Assembly: GCF_007874125.1 (NCBI RefSeq)
Contig: NZ_CP040128.1
Span: forward strand, 1,116,001 to 1,180,000
Length of the DNA: 64,000 nt
Direction: 5' to 3'
DNA from: Noviherbaspirillum sp. UKPF54
GTDB lineage: Bacteria; Pseudomonadota; Gammaproteobacteria; Burkholderiales; Burkholderiaceae_D
Shown here in pieces: positions 45,560-54,715 of this stretch (position 1 is its first letter; each line of letters opens with the position of its first letter). The translations under genes and the position numbers were made by a program. Below the pieces are notes generated by a model that was not told the origin of the DNA, did no database searches, and was given only the letters and a program-made list of their open reading frames with translations.

Positions 45560-46474
45560 TTATTCGAGATTCTGAACTTGTTCCCGCATCTGCTCAATCA
45601 GCAGCTTCATGGCCATCGACGCGTCGGACAATTCCTTGACGGCGGCCTTGGAGCCAACCGTGTTGGCTTCGCGGTTAAGTTCCTGCATCATGAAGTCGAG
45701 GCGCTTGCCGACCTGGCCGCCTTTCTTCAGCACCTGGCGCGTTTCAGACAGGTGGGCCGACAGGCGCGTTAACTCTTCGGCAATGTCGACCCGGATGCCG
45801 TACATGGTCACTTCCTGGCGAATGCGCTCCAGCGCATCTTCATGCGACAGGGTTTGGGTGGCGCCGGCGGCGCTTTGAGCCGCCAGGCCCAGCGCTTCCT
45901 TCATGCGCTCGGTCGCTTTTTGCTGGAATTGCGCGACGGCTTGCGGCACCAGCGGCGTGATGCGCTGCACGATAGCTTCCATTTCGTCAATGCGCGTCAG
46001 CAGCATCGCTTGCAGGGCGGCGCCTTCGCGCGCACGCGCGGCGACGAAGGCGTCGAGTGCCCCGGCCATGGTCGCCTGCACATCGGCCTGCAGCGCATCC
46101 TGCGTAATTTCGCCTTCTTCGATTACGCCAGGCCAGCGCAATAACTCATTGACGGTCAACACCGGCGCATCGGGAAAGCGTTGGCGGATTTCGTTTTGCA
46201 TTTTTGACAATCCATCCAACGCCGAGGCATTGAGATTCTGTGTCGATCCCGCAACGGATTTGCGGCCAAAGCTCAGGCGGCATTCCACCTTGCCGCGCTG
46301 GACCCGGCCCATGATCGCTTCGCGCAAGGCGGGTTCGAGCGCGCGCAAATCGTCGTTGATACGGAACTGTAGATCGAGAAAGCGGGAGTTGACGCTCTTG
46401 AGCTCCACCGTCAGCGTGCCGGCGGAAGTTTCACGTGTTGTGACCGCGTACCCGGTCATGCTACAGATAGTCAA
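45560..46474 (-). CDS. yicC: YicC family endoribonuclease
   Basis: A 304-residue YicC-family protein; E. coli YicC acts as an endoribonuclease affecting sRNA turnover. N-terminal SMTGYA and [15 protein letters not shown]-terminal DUF1732 with [22 protein letters not shown]. The start is probably TTG at 46474, which preserves the residues before SMTGYA seen in homologs; ATG at 46459 is the alternative. It is divergent from a protein kinase gene 66 bases away. Confidence 0.93.
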   Translation of the reverse strand: MTICSMTGYAVTTRETSAGTLTVELKSVNSRFLDLQFRINDDLRALEPALREAIMGRVQRGKVECRLSFGRKSVAGSTQNLNASALDGLSKMQNEIRQRFPDAPVLTVNELLRWPGVIEEGEITQDALQADVQATMAGALDAFVAARAREGAALQAMLLTRIDEMEAIVQRITPLVPQAVAQFQQKATERMKEALGLAAQSAAGATQTLSHEDALERIRQEVTMYGIRVDIAEELTRLSAHLSETRQVLKKGGQVGKRLDFMMQELNREANTVGSKAAVKELSDASMAMKLLIEQMREQVQNLE

Positions 46475-46540
46475 GGTAGTTCTTCTTTACAAAACAGGGA
46501 TTTATCAACAAAATCGCAAGTAATAATTACTTGAGACAAC

Positions 46541-47554
46541 ATGGCTGCGCAAAACAACGCTCCGTTGCCGGATGGACTAGAAATTGCCGGATACCGCATT
46601 GTAAAGAAGATTGCGTCCGGTGGGTTCAGTATTGTCTATCTGGCATACGATGAAGACGGCAATGCCGTCGCGATCAAGGAATACCTGCCCAGTTCGCTGG
46701 CCTTGCGCCAACCGGGCGAACTGGTGCCGGCCATTGCTTCCGAAAACCTGCCCGTGTTCCGCATCGGACTGAAGTGCTTCTTCGAGGAAGGTCGGGCGCT
46801 GGCACGCATCTCCCATCCGAACGTGGTCAGCGTGCTGAACTTCTTCCGCGCCAACGATACCGTCTACATGGTGATGGCTTATGAATCTGGCCGCTCACTG
46901 CAAGATCATATCCTGCGCCGGCGCGACAAGGGCGAGCGGCCACTGGTGTCGGAACGCTTCATACGGAAAATGTTCAATCAGGTGATGAACGGCTTGCGCG
47001 AAGTGCATGCCAACAAGCTCCTGCATCTCGACCTGAAACCGGCGAACATCTATTTGCGCATGGATGGCACGCCGATCCTGCTCGATTTCGGCGCCGCGCG
47101 GCAGACTTTGAAGACCGACATGCCGAAACTGTATCCGATGTACACGCCGGGCTTCGCGCCGCCGGAACTGTACGTCAAGAACGGTAATCTCGGCCCATGG
47201 ACCGACATCTACAGCATCGGCGCGTCGATGTTCGCCTGCATGGTGGGCGCGCCGCCGCAGCCGGCCGACCAGCGCAAGACCAACGACAAGATGGAAGATC
47301 ACTTCCGCAAGCTGGAAAGCACGTATTCGCGCGAGCTGATCCAGGTGATCCGCTGGTCCTTGCGCATCGACCCGCTCGAGCGCCCGCAAAGCGTGTTCGC
47401 GTTGCAGAAGGCCTTGCGCGAACCGGTGGCTGAAAAGAGGGAAGAAGATACCGCCCTGCTGGAAAAGATCTCCGCCAGATTGCGCAGCCTGTTCAGCGGC
47501 TTTGGAAAAGCGGCGCAGAGCAATGCCGCCAACTTGCATAACAACACCCGATAA
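46541..47554 (+). CDS. Hanks-type serine/threonine protein kinase
   Basis: A 337-residue soluble kinase: Gly-rich loop IASGGFSIVYLA (24-35), ATP lysine K47 in VAIKEYLP, catalytic loop HLDLKPANIYL (about 162-172, His-Leu-Asp in place of His-Arg-Asp), DFGAA (about 182) and the APPE-type motif GFAPPELY. All catalytic residues are present. No transmembrane sensor domain is predicted. It is nine bases before a PP2C phosphatase gene, so a kinase-phosphatase pair acts on common targets (inference). Confidence 0.93.
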   Translation: MAAQNNAPLPDGLEIAGYRIVKKIASGGFSIVYLAYDEDGNAVAIKEYLPSSLALRQPGELVPAIASENLPVFRIGLKCFFEEGRALARISHPNVVSVLNFFRANDTVYMVMAYESGRSLQDHILRRRDKGERPLVSERFIRKMFNQVMNGLREVHANKLLHLDLKPANIYLRMDGTPILLDFGAARQTLKTDMPKLYPMYTPGFAPPELYVKNGNLGPWTDIYSIGASMFACMVGAPPQPADQRKTNDKMEDHFRKLESTYSRELIQVIRWSLRIDPLERPQSVFALQKALREPVAEKREEDTALLEKISARLRSLFSGFGKAAQSNAANLHNNTR

Positions 47555-47563
47555 ATCACGTTC

Positions 47564-48496
47564 ATGCGATTTTCTGTCTATCAAGAGAGCCACATCGGCG
47601 GCCGCAGGAATAACCAGGACCGCATGGGGTACAGTTTTACCCGCGATGCGCTGCTGCTCGTGGTCGCCGACGGCATGGGCGGGCACATTCAGGGCGAAAC
47701 GGCTGCGACCATTGCACTGCAGACGATCGGCTCGCTGTTCCAGCAGAACGCGACTCCCTACGTGAAAAAGCCGGAGAAGTTCCTCGAGGAGAGCTTCCTG
47801 GCGGCGCACCGCGAGATCCATCGTTACCGCGCCATCAATAATTTGCCGGAAACGCCGCGCACGACTATCGTGGCCTGCATCGTGCAGCACAACAGCGCGT
47901 ACTGGGCGCACTGCGGCGACTCGCGCCTGTACTGGATGCGCCAGGGGCAGATCCTGGCGCGCACGCGCGATCACTCGCGCATCGAAACTTTGATTGCGCA
48001 GGGCAAGGTCGATCCTTCCGAGCGCGATACCCACCCCGATCGCAACAAGCTGTTCAATTGCCTTGGCGCGCCGAACATGCCGATCGTCGAATTGTCGCGC
48101 CGCGCCAGCCTTCAGCCGGGCGACGTCTTGCTGCTGTGTTCCGATGGCTTGTGGTCGGTGTTGCCGGACCATGTATTGGCACAGACCTTGCAGAACAATA
48201 CCGTGGTGCGCGCCGTGCCTGACTTGCTGTCGACTGCGGTCAGCATCGCGGGCAAGACCAGCGATAATGTCACCGCGCTCGCGATGACATGGGAAAGCGG
48301 CAATGCATTGCAGGATTCCCCGAGCACCATTACCACGCATACTTTACCGGTCGGCAGCGTCACTACTACAATCCAGGCAGCGCGCCATGTCGACCCGGAA
48401 CCGAGCGACGTATTCGACGAGAGCGAAATCGAAAAGGCGATCGCCGAGATTCGCGGCGCGATCGAAAAGACTTCCCGTATCACTTCAAAGAATTAA
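47564..48496 (+). CDS. PP2C-type serine/threonine phosphatase
   Basis: Metal-dependent PPM phosphatase, the likely counterpart of the preceding kinase; 310 residues. Metal-binding Asp residues appear in VVADGMGGHIQGE (about 34-46), HCGDSRLYWMR, CSDGLWSVLPD, and SDNVTALAM. The last 70 residues are a low-complexity, Thr/Glu-rich extension beyond the PP2C fold. It is followed three bases later by rph, an order common in Burkholderiales. Confidence 0.94.
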   Translation: MRFSVYQESHIGGRRNNQDRMGYSFTRDALLLVVADGMGGHIQGETAATIALQTIGSLFQQNATPYVKKPEKFLEESFLAAHREIHRYRAINNLPETPRTTIVACIVQHNSAYWAHCGDSRLYWMRQGQILARTRDHSRIETLIAQGKVDPSERDTHPDRNKLFNCLGAPNMPIVELSRRASLQPGDVLLLCSDGLWSVLPDHVLAQTLQNNTVVRAVPDLLSTAVSIAGKTSDNVTALAMTWESGNALQDSPSTITTHTLPVGSVTTTIQAARHVDPEPSDVFDESEIEKAIAEIRGAIEKTSRITSKN

Positions 48497-48499
48497 TCC

Positions 48500-49234
48500 A
48501 TGACGTTTGAAAACCGCCCCAGTGGCCGTGCCGCCGACGCGTTGCGCGCCGTGCGCCTGACGCGCCAGTACACCAAGCATGCCGAAGGATCGGTATTGGT
48601 GGAATTCGGCGATACGCGCGTGATCTGCACCGCCAGCATCGAAGAAAAGGTTCCCGGCTTCCTGAAAGGAAAAGGCCAGGGCTGGATGACCGCCGAATAC
48701 GGCATGCTGCCACGTTCGACCCATAGCCGCATGGACCGCGAGGCGGCCAAAGGCAAGCAATCCGGGCGCACGCAGGAAATCCAGCGCCTGATCGGGCGTT
48801 CCCTGCGCGCCGCGTTCGATCTGAACGGTTTCGGCGAGCGTACCCTGCACCTCGATTGCGACGTGATCCAGGCCGATGGCGGCACCCGCACCGCGTCGAT
48901 CACCGGCGCGATGGTTGCTGCATACGACGCCTTCGCACGGCTGGCAGAAGCGAAACTGATCGCCGCCATGCCGGTCAAGCATTTCGTGGCCGCCGTGTCG
49001 GTCGGCGTCTATCGCGGCCAGCCGGTGCTCGATCTCGACTATCTTGAAGATTCCGGCTGCGACACCGATATGAATGTCGTGATGACCGAGGCCGGCCATT
49101 TTGTCGAAGTGCAAGGAACCGCCGAAGGCGAGGCGTTCGACCGCGCAACGATGAACCGTCTGCTGGATCTGGCGCAATCCGGCATTGGTGAACTGATCGC
49201 ACTGCAAAAGAAAACGCTCGGCCTGTCGTCCTGA
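48500..49234 (+). CDS. rph: ribonuclease PH
   Basis: Phosphate-dependent 3' exonuclease that trims tRNA precursors; 244 residues. Conserved [19 protein letters not shown] at the N-terminus, [17 protein letters not shown], and the phosphate-binding [16 protein letters not shown]. Full length, unlike the frameshifted gene in E. coli K-12. It closely follows the phosphatase and precedes rdgB with an unusual hairpin between. Confidence 0.96.
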   Translation: MTFENRPSGRAADALRAVRLTRQYTKHAEGSVLVEFGDTRVICTASIEEKVPGFLKGKGQGWMTAEYGMLPRSTHSRMDREAAKGKQSGRTQEIQRLIGRSLRAAFDLNGFGERTLHLDCDVIQADGGTRTASITGAMVAAYDAFARLAEAKLIAAMPVKHFVAAVSVGVYRGQPVLDLDYLEDSGCDTDMNVVMTEAGHFVEVQGTAEGEAFDRATMNRLLDLAQSGIGELIALQKKTLGLSS

Positions 49235-49272
49235 TCAAATCAACCCAATAACCTGTCTAAGCCGCACGGCAT

Positions 49273-49313
49273 GCCGGGAGCGCGAAGAACTCACTCTTCT
49301 TCGCGCTCCCGGC
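49273..49313 (+). repeat. 17-bp perfect hairpin between rph and rdgB
   Basis: Left arm 49273-49289 and right arm 49297-49313 (ends GCCGGG/CCCGGC) are perfectly complementary around a 7-base loop CTCACTC. There is no T run afterwards. It would form a very stable RNA stem 22 bases before rdgB; possibly an RNase III site, expression modulator or dispersed repeat. Confidence 0.8.
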
Positions 49314-49335
49314 GCGCTTGGCGGCAACCGATATC

Positions 49336-49920
49336 ATGTCCCGTACCCTCGTTCTTGCATCAAATAACGCCGGCAAACTGAAAGAATTCGGCGAAATGCT
49401 TGCGCCGATCGGCTTTACCGTTCGCCCCCAGCGCGAATTCAACGTGCCGGAAGCGGAAGAACCGCATCCGACCTTTCTCGAGAATGCGCTTGCCAAGGCG
49501 CGCCATGCGGCTCGCCTGACCGGCATGCCGGCCTTGGCCGACGATTCGGGCGTGTGCGTCACCGCTCTGGGCGGCGCGCCGGGCGTGCTGTCGGCGCGCT
49601 TTGCCGGAGAGCCGAAGTCCGATCAGCGCAATAATGAAAAGCTGATTGCCGACCTGACGCCGCATGCCGACAGATCGGCCTATTATTACTGTGTTCTGGT
49701 ATTCGTGCGCCATGCCGACGACCCGCAGCCGATCATCGCCGACGGGCGCTGGAATGGCGAAATCATTGCGGTGGCTCGCGGGCAGGGCGGGTTCGGCTAC
49801 GATCCGTATTTCTGGCTGCCCGCGCAGGGCAAGACCGTGGCGGAATTGAGCGCGGATGAAAAGAACCGCCTGTCGCATCGCGGCCAGGCGTTACGCTTGC
49901 TGGTTGAAAAACTACGATGA
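49336..49920 (+). CDS. rdgB: RdgB/HAM1 XTP/dITP pyrophosphatase
   Basis: House-cleaning enzyme hydrolysing non-canonical purine triphosphates (XTP, dITP, ITP); 194 residues from the ATG at 49336, giving MSRTLVLASNNAGKLKEF, the family start. ADDSGVCVTALGGAPGVLSARFAG and FGYDPYFWLP are intact. Its stop overlaps the hemW start by four bases (ATGA), so the two are coupled. Confidence 0.95.
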   Translation: MSRTLVLASNNAGKLKEFGEMLAPIGFTVRPQREFNVPEAEEPHPTFLENALAKARHAARLTGMPALADDSGVCVTALGGAPGVLSARFAGEPKSDQRNNEKLIADLTPHADRSAYYYCVLVFVRHADDPQPIIADGRWNGEIIAVARGQGGFGYDPYFWLPAQGKTVAELSADEKNRLSHRGQALRLLVEKLR

Positions 49921-51149
49921 TTCCGATTAAGCCCGTCGGCGCGGGCGCCGGCGCGACGACTCCGGCGCAGGCCGCGGCGGCGTTCCTGCGGCCCGGCGCA
50001 TTGCATTTGTCCGCCTTGCCGCCTTTGTCCCTGTACGTTCATTTTCCGTGGTGCGTCAGGAAGTGTCCGTACTGCGACTTCAATTCGCACGAGGCCAAAG
50101 GCGGTTTCCCGGAGGAGGAATATCTCGCCGCACTGCGGGCCGATCTAGAAGGCGCGCTGCCGCTGATCTGGGGCCGCAAGATCTACACGGTCTTCATCGG
50201 CGGCGGCACGCCCAGCCTGATGTCGGCCGCCGGACTCGACCGGCTGATGTCGGACATTCGCACGCTGCTGCCGCTCGACGGTGCAGCCGAGATCACGATG
50301 GAAGCCAATCCCGGCACCTTTGAGGCGGAGAAGTTCAAGTCGTATCGCGCCAGCGGCATCAATCGCCTGTCGATCGGCATCCAGAGCTTCAACGCGCGTC
50401 ATCTGGAAGCGCTGGGGCGCATTCATGACGATAACGAGGCGCGCAAGGCGGTCGAGATTGCGCACGCGAATTTCGACAATTTCAATCTCGACCTGATGTA
50501 CGCCCTGCCGTCGCAGACGATGGAAGAGGCCCGGCACGATGTCGAAACCGCGATTGGCTGCGCGCCGCCGCATTTGTCGCTGTATCACCTGACACTGGAG
50601 CCGAACACGTATTTCGCGAAATATCCGCCGCATGTGCCGGATGACGATGCCAGCGCCGAGATGCAGGACATGATTGCGGAACTGACCGCCGCCGCCGGCT
50701 ACCGGCATTATGAAGTGTCGGCTTATGCGCGACCGGGGCGGCAGGCGCGCCACAACCTGAATTACTGGCAGTTCGGCGACTATCTCGGCATCGGTGCCGG
50801 CGCACACTCCAAGATTTCGTTCCCGCACCGGATCATCCGCCAGATGCGCTACAAGCAGCCGAAGGCATACCTTGAGCATGCACGGCTGGGCACGCCTCTG
50901 CAGGAAGAGTTCGAGATCGGTCGTGGCGACCTAGGCTTCGAATTCATGCTCAATGCATTGCGCCTGGATGAAGGTTTCGAGGTGAACCTGTTCGCCGAAC
51001 GTACCGGGCTGACGCTCAACGCCATCGAAAAATCTCTGAACGAGGCCGAGGCGAAGGGGGTGCTGTATCGCGATCACCGGATCATCAAACCGACGGAGCT
51101 GGGCAAGCGTTTCCTCAACGACTTGCAGCAGGTTTTTCTCGGCGATTAA
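49917..51149 (+). CDS. hemW: radical SAM heme chaperone HemW
   Basis: HemN-like radical SAM protein that binds and delivers heme; 410 residues. The cluster motif is PWCVRKCPYCDF (Cys-X3-Cys-X2-Cys near 43-50); the extra Cys of true coproporphyrinogen dehydrogenase HemN is absent, supporting HemW. FIGGGTPSLMS, MEANPGTFE and FNLDLMYALP follow. The N-terminal 30 residues are Ala/Pro-rich. Translationally coupled to rdgB. Confidence 0.93.
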   Translation: MIPIKPVGAGAGATTPAQAAAAFLRPGALHLSALPPLSLYVHFPWCVRKCPYCDFNSHEAKGGFPEEEYLAALRADLEGALPLIWGRKIYTVFIGGGTPSLMSAAGLDRLMSDIRTLLPLDGAAEITMEANPGTFEAEKFKSYRASGINRLSIGIQSFNARHLEALGRIHDDNEARKAVEIAHANFDNFNLDLMYALPSQTMEEARHDVETAIGCAPPHLSLYHLTLEPNTYFAKYPPHVPDDDASAEMQDMIAELTAAAGYRHYEVSAYARPGRQARHNLNYWQFGDYLGIGAGAHSKISFPHRIIRQMRYKQPKAYLEHARLGTPLQEEFEIGRGDLGFEFMLNALRLDEGFEVNLFAERTGLTLNAIEKSLNEAEAKGVLYRDHRIIKPTELGKRFLNDLQQVFLGD

Positions 51150-51185
51150 TTTGTCATTTGCACAGCGGGGCGGGGATGAGTTGGG

Positions 51186-51269
51186 TATAATGCCGGCTGC
51201 GCAAAATTGCAGGAAATCCGCTTGCCGACTGTCCAGGGCATGGGCAGGGGGGGCGATCTGTGTGATAAT
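51186..51269 (+). promoter_or_regulatory. -10 elements upstream of the tRNA-Ser pair
   Basis: TATAAT at 51186-51191 and an extended-type TGTGATAAT ending at 51269. The second would start transcription about 51276, four bases before the tRNA-like sequence, and is the natural promoter of the tandem. Confidence 0.5.
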
Positions 51270-51279
51270 CTGCGCCATT

Positions 51280-51328
<49 letters not shown>

Positions 51329-51419
51329 CTCCCCGACCCCTTGATTCCATGCGGGTTCCAAGGGAGAATTCTCCGCAACAGAGGATCATCTCCGCAACGC
51401 AGCATGGAAACAGGTTTAT

Positions 51420-51507
51420 GGAGACTTGGGTGAGTGGTTTAAACCAGCAGTCTTGAAAACTGCCGAAGGGCAACCTTCCGTGAGTTCGAATCTCACAGTC
51501 TCCGCCA
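51420..51507 (+). tRNA. tRNA-Ser (anticodon UGA)
   Basis: An 88-base class II tRNA with CCA encoded. Acceptor GGAGACT/AGTCTCC, D stem GGT/ACC, anticodon stem GCAGT/ACTGC with loop CTTGAAA (anticodon TGA), a long variable arm GAAGGGCAACCTTC, and T arm GTGAG-TTCGAAT-CTCAC. All stems pair. The D stem GGT/ACC replaces the usual GCC/GGC by a compensated change. It reads UCA and other UCN codons. Confidence 0.92.
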
Positions 51508-52097
51508 AATTCTTTTCAAATCAATCCCTTGCGTCATCCGTTCTGCGTATTCGCGACAGCCGATTGTCCTGCACACCGGTTTTAAAAAGGACGCGTGAAT
51601 GACAAGGATGCGCGTCAGTTCCACGCGCGCTTTTCCTCTCGGCCTACCTGCCACATCACACCGTCGTTCGACTCGCCAGAACAATGCCAGTTTCTCGCAA
51701 CGATTCCTGGGCGAGTTCCCGGTTTTATGCTCTTACTTGGCGATGATCGCTTCCAGTGGCACGTGCTCGGCATGTTCGCCCCATCATTTTTTACCGGCAG
51801 CCTGATTGGCATCGTTTTCCGCAGGTAGATTGTTCAATGCCATCGGCTGGCGATCGTTGAATGTGGCGGCATTGCCCTTGCTGGCTTTGGCATTGCTCGC
51901 AGTGGCGTTGCACGGCTGGAGTGCCAGTAAATTATTCTGCAGCGTCGAGGCGAAGGCATAGTGCACCGATAGCGGTACGGCGGCTCTAATTTTCCGTAGA
52001 TTTTTGCGGTATGAGGTACGTCAAGGACTTTGCGTCCTGACATGCGTACAAGCGAAGGGGAGCGGTGCAGTGTAGATTTTCCGTTGAGGAGGCAGCG
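51508..52097. other. 590-bp region without a supportable gene
   Basis: It lies directly downstream of tRNA-Ser, with lower GC than the core regions. Only short open frames occur, none with family-like sequence or ribosome site. A minus-strand frame ending at 51784 is Ala/Asn-rich and could be the remnant of an extracytoplasmic protein, but I cannot support it. No direct repeat of the tRNA 3' end was noticed downstream. Confidence 0.5.
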
Positions 52098-52337
52098 ATG
52101 ATGTGGAATGGCGCGTGGGGATGGCATTGGATGGGCGGCATCGGAATGCTTCTCTTTTGGGTCTTGATCATTTTGCTGGTGCTTGGTGCGCTCAAGTATC
52201 TACGTTCCGGTCCAGCGGATCGGCCGGGCGTTGAAAGCGGCAAGACGGCAATGGACTTTCTGGAGGAAGCGTATGCCAAAGGAGAAATCACGCGTGAAGA
52301 GTTTTTGCAGAAGCGCGCGGATATCCGGGATAAATGA
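52098..52337 (+). CDS. small membrane protein with SHOCT domain
   Basis: A 79-residue protein. GAGGAGG precedes the ATG at 52098. The N-terminus is Trp/Gly/Met-rich (WNGAWGWHWMGGIGM), then one hydrophobic helix (about 18-36) and a C-terminal SHOCT segment (about 52-77; AMDFLEEAYAKGEITREEFLQKRADI). SHOCT proteins are poorly understood; many are near metal-stress genes, but none is adjacent here. Looks intact. Confidence 0.8.
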   Translation: MMWNGAWGWHWMGGIGMLLFWVLIILLVLGALKYLRSGPADRPGVESGKTAMDFLEEAYAKGEITREEFLQKRADIRDK

Positions 52338-52485
52338 TTCACGTATCTGTCCGCAGACTTCCTGTCGGACAGCATAGGCATAGTGCCAATTTGGAGATGC
52401 CAGGGACAGACGTGCCTACGAAACCCAAGGCATTCGCAAATTGACGCTCTCTGGCTGGCCCGATGCAGTCAATTTAGATTGCTAT

Positions 52486-53205
52486 TCAGGCTAATGTTTC
52501 GTAAAAGCTGTCCCACTCGCCTTTCGAGTTGTACTTGCCTAGATTGTGCCGCGAGCTATTCCTGTATCCCTTCAATGCCCAGCAAAGAGCTGCTCCGGCA
52601 AGGAATGCCAGAACTGAAAGTGCGATTATTTCTTGCCGACCGTATGTTTTAGTACGCGCCATTTCCGAGGACTCTTCGTTTACCTGGGTCCTTTGGAGCT
52701 GCAGCAAGTCGGACACGGCCTTTTGGTAATGTTGCGAAAGCGGCAGATATTGCTCATTAAGCAGCTTTACCGCTTCCTGAGCATGCCCCGTGGACTTCAG
52801 TTTGAGCACGGCATCCCTGGCTGCGTGATATGCATTGCGGATTTCAACAATTTTGGCGAACAGGACTCTTTCTTGGTCAGTGTCCAGCCGGTCGCCGACG
52901 CGCCTGATAAGTTCATCATTCTGCCCCGCCGTGACGGTGGCAGGGAAAACGGCCGATAGCCCTGAATCTCTGCTGTGAACCAGGACCGTTGTGCGCATTA
53001 CCGTGCTCGTAATATTGCTGTTCCAATCGCTTACGAGACGCTCGGTACTCAAAGGAATGGCCAAGGCCGTCCCGACGCTTTTGTCATTTTGAATGCCTTT
53101 CCACATCCCGTTGGCTGCGATTAGCATCGCCATGGACAGCGATGCAAACAAAGCCAACGTTAATCGGTTGCCAATTCTTGTTTTGTAACTAACGGTCATG
53201 CTCAA
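52486..53205 (-). CDS. chemoreceptor-like sensor fragment (4HB domain, no signalling domain)
   Basis: A 239-residue protein with a first membrane helix (about 13-33), a periplasmic four-helix-bundle domain (about 35-185; typical 4HB_MCP pattern with ERLVSDWNSNI) and a second helix (about 193-212). It then ends after about 27 residues (KGYRNSSRHN), where a chemoreceptor would continue into HAMP and the methyl-accepting domain. No HAMP-like frame follows. It may be a truncated gene or a stand-alone sensor; truncation is more likely in this decaying neighbourhood. The start could also be two codons in. Confidence 0.7.
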   Translation of the reverse strand: MSMTVSYKTRIGNRLTLALFASLSMAMLIAANGMWKGIQNDKSVGTALAIPLSTERLVSDWNSNITSTVMRTTVLVHSRDSGLSAVFPATVTAGQNDELIRRVGDRLDTDQERVLFAKIVEIRNAYHAARDAVLKLKSTGHAQEAVKLLNEQYLPLSQHYQKAVSDLLQLQRTQVNEESSEMARTKTYGRQEIIALSVLAFLAGAALCWALKGYRNSSRHNLGKYNSKGEWDSFYETLA

Positions 53206-53664
53206 GTCCCCAGCGAGATTGATTTACTAAAGCAGCGTGACGATACCAAATCTGAAAAGCGATTTGGTGTATTTTTCGATGAACTCAGAAGCTGTTCAAG
53301 ACCTTTTACTCGAACGCTGGCAAGACACTGGAAATTGGCGCAGTCACTGGAAGCGGTGTACGGCCCGCTTCACCTTGCTTTTGAGAGCGGGCAAGAATGT
53401 CTGAAAGATCGAGCGTGGAATTTCAAACCGGCATGAACGGCGTAGAGTATAAATAATCGCACATTAAGAATATCATCCCCATGGCTTGGTTAAATTCTTT
53501 CAATGAAGAAAAACACCAATGATGACTTTGCGTTTCTCGTTCACGAAAGCGAAGTCCGTCGCTGATTCGCTCCTTCGTTTGGACTAATTGTCCGCTTGGA
53601 GCTCCACAGCGGTGGTCGCCGACATTGATAGCCCTCGTGAACAGTATCTTGGCATCCAAGATAC
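53206..53664. other. intergenic region without a supportable gene
   Basis: About 460 bp of mixed composition between the sensor fragment and the PAS/EAL pseudogene. Only short, non-family-like frames are present on both strands. Confidence 0.5.
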
Positions 53665-54421
53665 CGATGTTGGTTTTTTGGGGGGGCGCGCCTTATCTCC
53701 ATCTATAACGATGCTTACCATCAGAAATTTCTTGGCAGTAAACACCCCACAGCGTTTTTTCAGTCCTATCGAGATATTTGGTCAGAAATTTCGCCCGAAC
53801 TGAGGACCGTTGTCGAACGGGGATGGGCAGGCCATGCAACATTCCTCAAAAAACGCGCCATTCGCCGTGCAACGGCGAGATTACAAGGAACAGCTCTGGG
53901 CCACGGTTTTCTCATTCACCCATTTTCGATACCGGTAGTATCGCGGGGCGCTGGTGATTGGTATGGATGCGACCGCACAGGTCCGGGCAGAGAGACGGCA
54001 GGGCTTTCAGCTCGCGTTCATCGACGAGTTGCGTGGCGTGACCAACGCTAACGACATTACTGCGCGAGCGACAAAGCAAAATCGCGCTGGATGATTTCGG
54101 CACTGGCTACTCCAGTCTTAGCCACCTCAGTAATCTTCCGATCGACAAGCTGAAGGTCGACCAGTCTTTCATACGCCGTCTGGGACACGACAATTCAAGT
54201 AAGGCCATTACGATAGCTGTCATTGCACTGAGAAGGACGCTGAATCTGGAAATCGAGGGGGAAGGCATTGAGAGGGGGAAGGCATTGAGTCAGAACAAGC
54301 GCTGGCCTATCTGGAAGAGCAGGGGTGCAACCTCGCGCAAGGGTATTTCATCAGCCGGCCGTTGCTGGCGGCAGCCTTTGCCGGCTGGTACCGTGAGAGA
54401 GCAAGGACTATCTGTAGTTGA
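53665..54421 (+). pseudogene. degenerate PAS/EAL signalling protein
   Basis: Remnant of a PAS-containing signalling protein joined to the end of an EAL domain. Bases 53668-53820 encode a PAS-like segment (IYNDAYHQKFLG, HPTAFFQSYRDIW); the frame shifts by one near 53825 (PFAVQRRDYKEQ), then a segment like TAQVRAERRQGFQLAF occurs near 53960, and from 54075 an EAL C-terminal part (KIALDDFGTGYSSLSHL, KLKVDQSFI) follows in another frame. A 17-bp tandem duplication (54255-54288) breaks the last part, which resumes SEQALAYLEEQGC, QGYFISRP. The GGDEF region and EAL motif are absent. Confidence 0.8.
54255..54288 (+). repeat. 17-bp perfect tandem duplication
   Basis: GAGGGGGAAGGCATTGA occurs at 54255-54271 and immediately again at 54272-54288. 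Removing one copy restores the EAL reading frame (IEGEGIESEQAL), so the duplication is a direct cause of frame loss. Confidence 0.92.
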
Positions 54422-54633
54422 ACAGTCGCTTCGAACGGCTGAAAGCGAATTCAGCGTCCATACGGCTAGTGATTAAATAACTTGCCCAATACCTGTTGAG
54501 CCGATTATCGACACGGTATTTTCGCTCGTCGTCTGGATAGCCCGTGAATTCGTGGCCGGTGACAAGCAACCTGACCTTGATGTGCGCCACGCACCCATTT
54601 CGCTTCTTGCCGGCGCATACCTGATAACGATTG

Positions 54634-54696
54634 AAAAAAGCCCACGCAGCGTGCGCTGCGCGGGCAAGGATCCTGGCTGGTCATGACGCCAGGATC
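54634..54696 (-). ncRNA. candidate small RNA unit C (hairpin + oligo-U)
   Basis: On the minus strand: hairpin GATCCTGGC/GCCAGGATC (54669-54696), then an 11-bp stem GCCCGCGCAGC/GCTGCGTGGGC (54640-54665, one G:U) with a GCAC loop, then T6 (54634-54639). It resembles units A and B but no promoter is seen, so it may be a decayed copy or be read from unit B. Confidence 0.5.
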
Positions 54697-54715
54697 AGGG
54701 AAAGCAGGCGAATAC

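Noticed and set aside
53598..53616. GGAGCTCCACAGCGGTGG resembles a common cloning-vector polylinker
   Set aside because: It differs at a central base and the flanks do not continue as vector; most likely chance. A vector screen of 53580-53640 would settle it.
53423..53659. A 78-codon minus-strand frame in the decaying segment
   Set aside because: No ribosome site, no family similarity, and odd composition; not supportable as a gene.
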